Source: Choricystis sp. odSpoLacu1
Taxonomy: Eukaryota; Chlorophyta; Trebouxiophyceae
Direction: 5' to 3'
Assembly (NCBI GenBank): GCA_958009055.1
Contig: OY253660.1
Span: forward strand, 434,001-498,000
DNA: 64,000 nucleotides
Under the pieces are notes generated by a model, which had not been told where the DNA came from, made no database searches, and saw only the letters and a program-made list of their open reading frames with translations. Positions 28,355 through 36,550 of this stretch are shown here, piece after piece; the first letter of the stretch is position 1, and every line of letters begins with the position of its first letter. The position numbers were made by a program, and so were the translations under genes.

Positions 28355-29242
28355 ATGTGGCGCCTGCTACTTCACACCACACGACGCCAGGCGTCGCGTG
28401 GTGTGGCAGCGCCTGGCGCCCTGGCAGCCGCCCCCGCCGCCCTGGCCCGCGGCATCGCACAGCCGCTGTCGCCGCCCCCAGCCGCCGCCGCCGCCGCCCT
28501 CGCCTGGCGCCCTCCCTCCTTTGCAGCGCTGTCATTCAGCAGCGCCGCATCTGGCGGGGGCGGCCAACCGCCGCCCACCGACGACGACGGCGGCGAAGAC
28601 TGGGGCGCGCTCGCAGCCTCCCTCGCGTCGACCGACGACCTGCTGGACGCGTGGTCAGACCTCCTGGACGACGGCGACCACGACGGCATCCTGCGCCTGC
28701 TGGAGGCGGCCACGGCCGGCGTGCCGGGGCTGCCCCCTCTGGCCGAGGTGTGGGCGTCCGCGTCGGCCGCCGACTCCGACCGCGCCGCGCGCCGCGCGTT
28801 TGAGACGGCGGCCGCCGCCGAGGTCGCCGCCCGCCGCACCGCCCTGGTGGATGGCCAGGGACGGGCCTACGCCACGGGGAGGCGCAAGGAGGCGGTGGCC
28901 CGCGTGTGGGTGCGGCGGGGGGCGGGGGGTGTGCGCGTCAACGGGCGCCCCCTGGACGCCGCGTTCCCGTCCCTCGCCCGCCGGGCGGACGTGCTGTCCC
29001 CCTTTGTCGTGACGGCCACCCTGGGCGCATTCGATGTGCGGGCCACCGTGTGTGGGGGGGGTGCCACCGGGCAGGCGCACGCGCTGCGGCACGGCGTGGC
29101 GCGCGCGCTGCAGTTGTTCGACCCAGACCACCGGCCCGCGCTCAAGGCGGCGGGCCTGCTGACTCGCGACCCGCGTGCTGTGGAGCGCAAAAAGCCGGGA
29201 CGAGCCAAGGCCAGGAAGGCGTTCCAGTGGGTGAAGAGGTGA
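28355..29242 (+). CDS. MRPS9: Mitochondrial ribosomal protein S9 (uS9m)
   Basis: Small-subunit organellar protein whose C-terminal tail reaches the P-site tRNA. Single exon, 295 aa. The last 130 residues are a complete uS9 domain: YATGRRKEAVARVWVRRGAG, VRVNGRPLDAAF, GGGATGQAHALRHGVARAL and the terminal KKPGRAKARKAFQWVKR, which ends in the invariant K-R. The 160-residue N-terminal extension (MWRLLLHTTRRQASRGVAAP start, then an acidic helix-rich part) is typical of mitochondrial forms. The plastid S9 protein is usually shorter, so mitochondrial is preferred but not proven. Divergent from TAB2. Followed by a purine-rich then T-rich 3' region. Confidence 0.9.
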   Translation: MWRLLLHTTRRQASRGVAAPGALAAAPAALARGIAQPLSPPPAAAAAALAWRPPSFAALSFSSAASGGGGQPPPTDDDGGEDWGALAASLASTDDLLDAWSDLLDDGDHDGILRLLEAATAGVPGLPPLAEVWASASAADSDRAARRAFETAAAAEVAARRTALVDGQGRAYATGRRKEAVARVWVRRGAGGVRVNGRPLDAAFPSLARRADVLSPFVVTATLGAFDVRATVCGGGATGQAHALRHGVARALQLFDPDHRPALKAAGLLTRDPRAVERKKPGRAKARKAFQWVKR

Positions 29243-29378
29243 AGGAGGAGGTGGGGAGGGAGGGAGGCAACAGAGAGAGGGGAGGAAAACAGCTGTGTTT
29301 TTTACTGTTTTTTTTTTTTTCTTTTTCAGAAGTGTGTGTCTGTGCAATGCTACAATGGTCTCTGTTCCAGTCCCTCAT

Positions 29379-30368
29379 TCACACGCCATACTCACGCCGC
29401 ACGGCCGCCAGGGCGGCCGCGGCGCCCGCGTCTGTTACCCCGCGCGCAGCACAATCCCACGCCTCCCCCACCCCCTGTTTGTCCCCAGGCGACAAGCACA
29501 ACACCGCCATGCCAAACGTGGGTGCACGGGCCACGTGCTGCAGCAGGGCGGCCGCGTGGTGGGCGCCTACGCGCGCCGCCACGCGCAGCGCTGCGCGCGC
29601 GACCGCCGCCACCAGCGCCGGCGTCAGCGCGGCCGCCAGTTGGGGGGGCGGGCGGGCCGCCAGGGCGGCCACGACGGCGGCTTCCAAGTCGGGGGCTGTC
29701 TCGCCACGCAGGAGGGCGGCCTCGATGTCGGCGACGGAGCGGAGGGAGGGGGTGGTGATGGAGGATGTCACCCCGCCCCCGCGCTTCAGCAGCGCGACCG
29801 CATCACTAGCTGCCGCTGCAGCCGCAACGGCCACAGGGTCGGGTGCAGGGTTAGCAGGCGCGTCAACAGGGGTGGTTTTGGTCTCCACCTCCATCGGGGC
29901 GGTGGCTGCGGAGGCGGCGCTGCCAACGGTCACCTCCACCTCCCGCCCACTGCCGCACACCAACCCTTTTTCAGCCGCCAGCGCCGCCAACGCAGCCGCC
30001 CGACCTCGTGCCAGGGGCTCATCACCGGGAGCTAAACGCAAGGCGGCGTCATAGTCGCGCGCCGCTTCGGCGTGCCGCCCCAGCACGGTCGCGGCCGCCG
30101 CCCTGCGCTCCAGAGACTTCAAGTGGTGCGGATCAAACGACAGGGCCAGAGTGGCGTCATCCACCGCTCCTGCACAGTCGCCCAATTTCAGGCGGGCGGC
30201 TGCCCGGTTGGCTGCTGCCGCCGCGGTCGGGCGTGCGTCCAGCGACCGCGTGTAGGCGGTCGCCGCCTCGCCCCACGCGCCGGTACGGGCCAGCGCGTTG
30301 CCTCGCTCGCGCCACACGTCGGCTTCGTCGGCGCAACCGGGGGGCAGGGGGGTGTTGTGGGGCGGCAT
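29379..30368 (-). CDS. TPR co-chaperone with RPAP3 C-terminal domain
   Basis: Single exon, 329 aa. Residues about 14-120 form three TPR repeats (VWRERGNALARTGAWGEAAT, AAANRAAARLKLGDCAGAVD, SLERRAAAATVLGRHAEAAR), with the N/R carboxylate-clamp residues expected for Hsp90/Hsp70 tail binding. A linker follows, then a C-terminal RPAP3_C domain (about 215-325) recognisable from RPPPQLAAALTPALVAAVAR and FGMAVLCLSPGDKQGVGEAW. Proteins of this layout (RPAP3, SPAG1, CCDC103-type) work with RUVBL1/2 in R2TP-like complexes that assemble RNA polymerase II, PIKKs and axonemal dyneins. Here it is head-to-head (140 bp) with dynein light chain LC1, which suggests the dynein-assembly branch; that is inference. 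Confidence 0.83.
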   Translation of the reverse strand: MPPHNTPLPPGCADEADVWRERGNALARTGAWGEAATAYTRSLDARPTAAAAANRAAARLKLGDCAGAVDDATLALSFDPHHLKSLERRAAAATVLGRHAEAARDYDAALRLAPGDEPLARGRAAALAALAAEKGLVCGSGREVEVTVGSAASAATAPMEVETKTTPVDAPANPAPDPVAVAAAAAASDAVALLKRGGGVTSSITTPSLRSVADIEAALLRGETAPDLEAAVVAALAARPPPQLAAALTPALVAAVARAALRVAARVGAHHAAALLQHVARAPTFGMAVLCLSPGDKQGVGEAWDCAARGVTDAGAAAALAAVRREYGV

Positions 30369-30508
30369 TGGCGGCCGAATGCCCTGCGGAGACGCGAACG
30401 AAAAAATACACGTCTCGTTCTGAACAAGCCTCTTCGACTTATCTCTTTCCCCGAAACCGCCCCCCGCTCTGTTTGATCCACCACCACCTCTCAAACACAC
30501 ACGCTCAC
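30369..30508. promoter_or_regulatory. 140-bp bidirectional promoter, RPAP3_C co-chaperone / dynein LC1
   Basis: Joint upstream region of a putative dynein-assembly factor and an axonemal dynein light chain. No recognised X-box (RFX) palindrome was found by eye. It contains AT-richer sequence (GAACAAGCCTCTTCGACTTA, 30420-30439) that stands out from the GC-rich background. Confidence 0.45.
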
Positions 30509-31227
30509 ATGCCCAAACCATCACCAACCGACCTCAAATATGCCATCGACCGCGCCTCCAAGGCGGCCGGCGTGGCCCCGGCCGCGCTGCCTTCCCTCGA
30601 CGCGTGGGGGCAGTGCCCCCCCCTCGACCGCATCGATGGCGTCGCCCTGGCCCCTCTGACCTCCCTGACCCGCCTGTCCCTGTCCACCAACGCCATCGAT
30701 CGTGTGGCGGGGGTGGGCGGCCTGCCCAGCCTGCGTGTGCTGTCGCTCGGCCGCAACGCGCTGCGCAGGCTGGACGGCGTGGAGGCGGCGACCGGGCTGG
30801 AGGAGTTGTGGGTGTCGTACAACCAGCTGGACAAACTGGTGAGAGGGTGTGGCAGGCGGCGGCGCAACACAGGCCCAAGGCGATGGTTTACAACCTCAAC
30901 CCTCTCTCTCCCCACCACCACCACCTCCAGGCGGGCGCCGACAAGCTGCCCAACCTGCGCGTCCTCCTCGCCTCCAACAACCGCATCACCGCCTGGGCTG
31001 AAGTGGAGCGGTTGGCGGGGCTGGCCAAGCTGACGTCCCTGCTGCTGGCGGGCAACCCTCTTGCCACCGAGTATCGAGACCGCGGCGATGCGGCCAGCTT
31101 CAGAGTGGAAGTCCTGCGTCGGTTACCGAAGTTGGTGGCGCTGGATGGCGTGACCGTGGAGGAAGGGGAGCGGCGGGCAGCGGCTAAAGCCGGGGTGGTG
31201 AGTGGTGGTGGTGGTGGGGGCGTGTGA
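30509..31227 (+). CDS. DNAL1: Axonemal dynein light chain 1 (LC1), leucine-rich repeat protein
   Basis: Outer-arm dynein light chain that binds the motor/microtubule-binding region of the gamma heavy chain. Exons 30509..30838 and 30931..31227, 208 aa. The LRR run is characteristic and specific: LTRLSLSTNAIDRVAGVGGL, LRVLSLGRNALRRLDGVEAA, LEELWVSYNQLDKLAG, LRVLLASNNRITAWAEVERL, closing with LLLAGNPL and RRLPKLVALDGVTV; this matches human DNAL1/Chlamydomonas LC1 block by block, including 'LSLSTN', 'LSLGRN', 'LEELW(V/I)SYN' and 'NPL'. The tail VVSGGGGGGV is odd: GGTGGTGAGTGG could be an unspliced donor, so the last ten residues may be wrong. Presence argues for motile cilia at some life stage. 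Confidence 0.93.
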
Positions 31228-31353
31228 TTGTTTTTGTGCATCCCCCTAAAAACCGCTGCTTTCTACAGGAAAAACACACTGTGCAGAGCCTTCTAAACCA
31301 ACCATCTCTAAATCTCCTCCACGTCATCGGCCGCCGCCTTCCCCCCCGCCGCG

Positions 31354-31890
31354 TCAGCGCACGCGCGCGCGTCGAGCGCCGCGCGCTGCGCGCGCCACCT
31401 TGGCGCTCGCGTTCGCCTCCCGCACCCGGTCTGCCTCCCGCTTGGCGGCGCGAGCCCTCAGCCTGGCCTCCACCCTCTCCGTGCGGGCGGCGTCCAGGTC
31501 GGCGGTGGGGCCGTGGCGGGCAGAGGAGGCGGCTTTGACTTGCGATTCTAGATACAGGCGCATGGGGGCAAAGCTCCCCCCACCGTGCGGGTTGCGGCGG
31601 GTGACGGACCCCAGGCGGGCCAGGTCGCGGTCAGTGACGAGGTAGAGCTCTTTGGCGGTGGACTGGTGGGAGAGGAGAGAGGGTTTTGATGAAAGGTTTC
31701 GTTTGACCAAGACCTTAAGCCCTTGCCCTCCTCACCCCTGTGCCACCGCACACGCACTCACCTTGGACACCAGGTGGTCGTCCTGCTTGCATCGCCCGCA
31801 GCGCGCGACGCCAAACGCGGTCGCCCACTCTGCGTCGAAGGTGAGAGACTCGCACGTCTCGCAGCCTGGCGGGGGGCCACCGGGGTCCAT
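31354..31890 (-). CDS. XPA: XPA nucleotide-excision-repair protein
   Basis: DNA-damage verification scaffold of nucleotide excision repair. Exons 31890..31762 and 31662..31354, phase 0, 145 aa. The zinc finger starts at residue 10: C10-x2-C13-x17-C31-x2-C34, precisely the XPA spacing. After it come STAKELYLVTDRDLARLG (equivalent of 'TKTEAKxxYLL') and RRNPHGGGSFAPMRLYLESQ, then a basic helix RARAAKREADRVREAN typical of the DNA-binding extension. N-terminal RPA/ERCC1-binding regions of animals are absent; the protein begins almost at the zinc finger. A TGA ends the frame in a CG-dinucleotide repeat; a +1 frame beyond it would encode an acidic tail, so a small indel is possible. Divergent (167 bp) from a SNF2-RING ATPase. 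Confidence 0.88.
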
Positions 31891-32057
31891 TGTGCGTGTG
31901 TGTGTGTCGTGTGGCTGGAGCGTGTCGCGACGCCCAGGCACCGCCTGGCGCGCGGCGCGGCGGCAGAGAGGGAGAAAAAACCGCCAACGAAAGTGTTTTC
32001 GGCAATCTGCTCTTTTTTCACACTCTCCAAGCTTTTTTGCCGTGCCTTTGCGCCGCA
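31891..32057. promoter_or_regulatory. 167-bp bidirectional promoter, XPA / SNF2-RING ATPase
   Basis: Carries a CA/GT-rich XPA leader (31893-31906) and, toward the other gene, GAAAGTGTTTTCGGCAATC (31988-32006) and a T run before CACTCTCC. Two DNA-damage-response genes share it. Confidence 0.45.
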
Positions 32058-35000
32058 ATGGACGCGCCATCGCCGCCCCCGCCGTCCTCAGACGCCGGTG
32101 GCGACCGCTGGAGTCCACCCCCGGCGAGCGGGAGCGACGCGCCCCTCGCGCGCCGCCCGCGCCCCCGCACCGCCGGCCCTCGGCGCAGGCCTGGGGACGA
32201 GTTCAGTGGCTACCGCCCCTTTGCGCCCGGTGCTGGGGTGATTCGCATTGATGACAGCATTGCGCTGCCGCCGCAGCCGCCTGCCGGCACTCGCGCAGAC
32301 CCCGTCCTGCCGCGCCCGGACGCGTTTGATGCGCCGCCCCTGTCGACCGCGGCCGTGGCGCCTTTTGTCGGGCGCCCCCTGCCGCCAGCCTATGTACGGC
32401 CGTATGATGACCGGCGCAACGCGGCGGGCGTGCTGTACGCGGCGGCGGTGGACGGTGTGCCGCCGTCCCTGGCGCCGGAGAGACCGCTCTCGTTTCCGAT
32501 GGTCCTGGGCGACGTCCTGCTGCCCACGTCTGCGTTCCACCACGCGGGCGTGCGGCTCAAGGCCGCTGCCGCGGCGCGCGCCCCAGCCACCCTGGCCCTG
32601 GGCGCCCCCCACTGCGGCGACGACGGCGCCTGGCTGCCGGTCGACCTCGACGACGCGCCGTCCGACGACGCCGTCACGCGCGCCCTGGTGGTCAGGGCCA
32701 CTGCGTGTGCTGTTGATGACGGCGACACCAAGAAGAAGAAACCGTCCAAGGTCGCCCCTCCGCACGCCGACGTGCCAATCGGGCGCGACTCGCCCGACGC
32801 GTCGGCCGTGCTGGCGCTCCTGGTGCTGGAGCGCACAGGCGTGGCCACGCTGGCCGCACGCTTTGTGCCAGCCGGCAGTGATGGCGTTGCTGTGGCTGTA
32901 ACGGTGGCGTTGACACAGGATGCGTTTGACATCACCGGGTGGGAGGATCCCGTGTGCCCCGACCCGCCGTCCGACGCCAAACCCTCCTCCGCCGTCACCC
33001 GCGTCACCAACGCACTCGCCGTCGCGCTGTCCGCCCTGCTGGCCCTGGGAGACGGTTTGCGCATGGGCCCCGACTGCGATGGCTCTCTCAACGTGACCCT
33101 GCCGCCTGAGACAGCTGCAGCGCTCGGTGGCGGGTGCGACGACGTGCTGCTGCCGCACGCGCAGTCGCTGCCACGGCTGCTGGCGGCGGCGGGCCTGCCG
33201 GCGACTGCGCCCGCGGCGCCTCAACCAGCGGGCCTGACGACGCCTCTGCTGCCCCACCAGCGGGCGGGTTTGCAGTGGATGCTAGATCGGGAGCACGCTC
33301 GCGACGCGCGCGGCGTGGGCGGACTCGCCCTCCACCCGATGTGGGTGCAGTTCGTGACCGCCGACGCCCAAACCTTCTACGCGCACCGGGGGCGGCGCAC
33401 CCGCCTGTCGGCCACTTTTTACACCGCAGACTGGCTGGCCGCTGCGACCGCGGGCGGCATCGTGTGCGACGAAATGGGGACTGGTAAAACCGCCCTGATG
33501 CTTTCATTGGTGCTGGCCGCGCCGCCGCCGGCCGGCTGGGCGGTGGAGGAGGACGACGACGACGCTGCGGCTGCAGCCGCCACCGACTGCCCCCTCCCCA
33601 TCAAGACCACCCTCATTGTGGCGCCCCACAACCTGCTGGCTCAGTGGCACGCTGAGGTTGAAGCCCACGTGGCGTGCGGTGCGTTGACGGTGGGCACGTA
33701 CCGTGGCGCGACCGAGTCGGCGCGGCTGGCGGCGGCCGCGGCACGCGCGGCCGCCAACGCAGCGCTGCGCTCGGACGCCGCGCCCGTCGCGCCGCCAGGC
33801 CCCAAAAAGAGGGTTCGAGGCACAGATGCCCCGTCATCTCCGCCATCCCGCATGACCCGGTCCCGCCTGGCGCCGCCCGCGGCGTCGGGTGGCATCGCTG
33901 CCGCCGCGGTCGCGGCGGGCGCAGAGGCAGCGGGCGGTCCGCCCGCCCTCGCCCCCCGCCCGCCCCGCCCCTGGGCGGCAGCGGTAGATGGTACTCCCAT
34001 CCCCGTGTCCCGCTGCGACATCTGCTTTATGTCCCTGGAGGAGCTGCGCACCGAGGCGGGGTGGGGGCACGCGTCGCCACTTGCCCGCGTCGGGGTGTGG
34101 AGGCTGGCCGTCGATGAAGCCCAGCTGATTGCGTCCGCTGCGTCTGTGGCTGCGATTGCCGCCTCCTCTGTGTATCGACGGGCCGCTTGGATGCTGACGG
34201 GCACGCCCGTGGGGCGGGCCGTGGCAGAAGTTGATGGACTTTGGGACTTCCTCAACTTGTGCTCCCTCTGTCACCCAACGACTGCACGCACGCTCGCGCT
34301 GTCCAAGCCCGGCACCCCTATCCGCGGCCTGGCCACCCTGTTCCACGTGTTTGCGCTGCACCGGTCCCGCGCCGACGCGCGGCTGGCGGTGCCTCCTCCG
34401 TCCGTGGTGGACACGATTGTCACCCACTCGCGCGTCGAGACAGCAGCATACAGGGCCGTCCTCGCCCGCGCACGCACGACACTGACCTCTTCGAGGCGGA
34501 TCGCGTTCACGGGCGGCCCCCGCCGCGCCAAGCACGCGGCTGCCCTGCGCCTGGCCCTCGTCCGCCTGCGCCAGGCGGCGTGCCACCCGCGCGCCGCGCT
34601 GGCCGCGCTCGGCGCCACTGCCCGCGTGGCGCCGTCGGCGGGGGTGGGGGACCAGAGAGCCACGATGGACGAGATCATGGACGCGTTGGTGGCGCGCGCG
34701 GTGGCACGCGACGCGGCCGCGCGCCGCGCTGCAGAGACGGCGGCCCTGCTGGGTGCGGGGCTGCGCGCGTCAGACGGCGACCAGTCGGCGCGCGCCGCGC
34801 TGTACGCCTGCCTGGCCCGCGTCGGCCAAGAGGCACTGGCTCTCGCCTCTGACGATGGCGCCGCCCCTGAAGCCCTCGTGCGGCGGCGCGCCGCGGACGG
34901 CAGCCTGGTGGAGGGCGTGTGGCTGGGCGCGTCCGCGGGAGGCCGCGCCCTGGCGACCGCTGTGGCCTCGCTGGCCGCTTCTGCTGGCGGTGGTGGCGGC

Positions 35001-36431
35001 GGTGCCCGCGGCCGGGGCGCGGCTGGCGCGCGCGCGGTGCGCGCGGTGATGACCGACGCCGACACGCGCGCCGCGGTCGACGCGGCCGCCGACGCGGCGG
35101 CTGCTGCCGCCGACGCGGGAGGCCCGGCCGACCGCGCCCGCTTGGACGCAGCTGCTGCGTGGGCATCGCTTTACCTGGATGGCTTGGACGTCGCGGCCGC
35201 CGTGCTCGAGGAAGACGGTGGCGACTCCCACGCCCTCGCGACCGCTGCAGACGCCCTGCGCTCCGCTCTCGGCATCGACGACCCCACCGCCGCCGCCTCC
35301 GCGTCGGCCCCCCGCTACTCCCGCCGCGCGCGCGGCATGCAGGTGGATGAAGAGCTGGGCGCAGCCGCCGCCGCCCAGCTGGCGGCCGACCACGCTGCCC
35401 AGAGGCAAGCCTTTGTCCTGCGCGCCTTTGACAAGCTGCGCGCGCGCGACGGTGGCGACTCACGCCGCCGCGGCGGCGCAGTCGAAGCCGCCGCCCGCGC
35501 GGACCGCGCTCAGGCGGCCGCGGGCGACGCGTGGCACTCCCTCAAGCACGCGCTCGCCCAGCGCGCAGCGTTTGTGAGGGAGAAGCAGCCGGCCGGGGGC
35601 GCAGGCGCGGCCGTTGACGGCGACGACGCTGTGACAGACGGCGACGGCGACGATGGGTTCGACCCCGGCACCGCGTGCCCCATCTGCTTCGACGCACTGT
35701 CCGCGCCGTCCGTCACGCCGTGCGGGCACGCGTTCTGCACCGACTGCATTTCCGCCGCCCTGGACGCGGCTGCTGCCGCCCCCGGCGCCCAGCCCGCGTG
35801 TCCCGTGTGCCGGGCGCCGCTGAGCGCGGGTGACATCGTGACGGCTGTCGCGCCTGGTGACACAGACGCGGCCGCTGCCGACGCGCCTGCCTCGCTGGCC
35901 GCGTCCGAATTCGGTGCCAAGCTGGCCTCCCTGGTGGACCTGCTGACATCGGAGCCCACGTGCAAGGCGGTCGTGTTTTCGTCGTGGGGGCGCCTGCTGA
36001 AGCTGGCGGGCGCTGCACTGGCCTCGTCGGGCGTCGCCTGCGTCTCGCTCGCGGGCGCGTCGCCCGCAGCGCGCGCGTCCGCCCTCGCCTCCTTCCGCGC
36101 CGACCCCGACGTGCGCGCCCTGCTCGTCATTCTGTCGACCGCGGGCGGGGCGGCGGGGCTGACCCTGACGGAGGCGGACACCGTGGTTTTACTGGACGCT
36201 GCTTCAAACCCCGGTCTCGAAGCCCAAGCCGCCTCCCGCGTGGCGCGGCTGGGGCAGACCCGCCCCACGCGTCTGGTGCGCATGCTGGCGCGGGGCACGA
36301 TCGATGAGCCGGTGGCCGCGCTGGCGGCTGAACGGCGCAGCGCGGGGGCGGGGGACGGGGGTGTGGCGACCGCACTTGCGGTGGACGAGGATGAGGGCAC
36401 CGTGGTGCGGTTGCTGGATGCCCACCCATAG
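32058..36431 (+). CDS. SNF2-family ATPase with RING finger (RAD5/SHPRH/RAD16-like)
   Basis: Largest gene of the window, single exon, 1457 aa. Order: disordered N-terminus; LLPHQRAGLQWMLDREHA (about 395); Walker A GGIVCDEMGTGKTALML (about 475); TLIVAPHNLLAQW; motif II LAVDEAQLI (VDEA-Q rather than DEAH); WMLTGTPVGR; a long Ala-rich helical insertion (about 860-1190); a C3HC4 RING (CPICFDALSAPSVTPCGHAF...CPVC, about 1210-1260); then helicase C with KAVVFSSWGRLLKLAG, ILSTAGGAAGLTLTEADTVV and ASRVARLGQTRP. RING inside the SNF2 core is the hallmark of RAD5/HLTF/SHPRH/RAD16. These are ubiquitin ligases in post-replication or global-genome repair. A HIRAN domain was not seen, making SHPRH- or RAD16-like likelier than HLTF. 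Confidence 0.88.
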   Translation: MDAPSPPPPSSDAGGDRWSPPPASGSDAPLARRPRPRTAGPRRRPGDEFSGYRPFAPGAGVIRIDDSIALPPQPPAGTRADPVLPRPDAFDAPPLSTAAVAPFVGRPLPPAYVRPYDDRRNAAGVLYAAAVDGVPPSLAPERPLSFPMVLGDVLLPTSAFHHAGVRLKAAAAARAPATLALGAPHCGDDGAWLPVDLDDAPSDDAVTRALVVRATACAVDDGDTKKKKPSKVAPPHADVPIGRDSPDASAVLALLVLERTGVATLAARFVPAGSDGVAVAVTVALTQDAFDITGWEDPVCPDPPSDAKPSSAVTRVTNALAVALSALLALGDGLRMGPDCDGSLNVTLPPETAAALGGGCDDVLLPHAQSLPRLLAAAGLPATAPAAPQPAGLTTPLLPHQRAGLQWMLDREHARDARGVGGLALHPMWVQFVTADAQTFYAHRGRRTRLSATFYTADWLAAATAGGIVCDEMGTGKTALMLSLVLAAPPPAGWAVEEDDDDAAAAAATDCPLPIKTTLIVAPHNLLAQWHAEVEAHVACGALTVGTYRGATESARLAAAAARAAANAALRSDAAPVAPPGPKKRVRGTDAPSSPPSRMTRSRLAPPAASGGIAAAAVAAGAEAAGGPPALAPRPPRPWAAAVDGTPIPVSRCDICFMSLEELRTEAGWGHASPLARVGVWRLAVDEAQLIASAASVAAIAASSVYRRAAWMLTGTPVGRAVAEVDGLWDFLNLCSLCHPTTARTLALSKPGTPIRGLATLFHVFALHRSRADARLAVPPPSVVDTIVTHSRVETAAYRAVLARARTTLTSSRRIAFTGGPRRAKHAAALRLALVRLRQAACHPRAALAALGATARVAPSAGVGDQRATMDEIMDALVARAVARDAAARRAAETAALLGAGLRASDGDQSARAALYACLARVGQEALALASDDGAAPEALVRRRAADGSLVEGVWLGASAGGRALATAVASLAASAGGGGGGARGRGAAGARAVRAVMTDADTRAAVDAAADAAAAAADAGGPADRARLDAAAAWASLYLDGLDVAAAVLEEDGGDSHALATAADALRSALGIDDPTAAASASAPRYSRRARGMQVDEELGAAAAAQLAADHAAQRQAFVLRAFDKLRARDGGDSRRRGGAVEAAARADRAQAAAGDAWHSLKHALAQRAAFVREKQPAGGAGAAVDGDDAVTDGDGDDGFDPGTACPICFDALSAPSVTPCGHAFCTDCISAALDAAAAAPGAQPACPVCRAPLSAGDIVTAVAPGDTDAAAADAPASLAASEFGAKLASLVDLLTSEPTCKAVVFSSWGRLLKLAGAALASSGVACVSLAGASPAARASALASFRADPDVRALLVILSTAGGAAGLTLTEADTVVLLDAASNPGLEAQAASRVARLGQTRPTRLVRMLARGTIDEPVAALAAERRSAGAGDGGVATALAVDEDEGTVVRLLDAHP

Positions 36432-36550
36432 AGGGAGGGAAATATAAATGACCGACTGCTTTTAGGCGTGCTTTTAGGCAGGAGAGTGAACACAAAAACT
36501 TGCACGAAACATGAAACACTTCTAACAAAACATTTAAACCCACGAACCAT

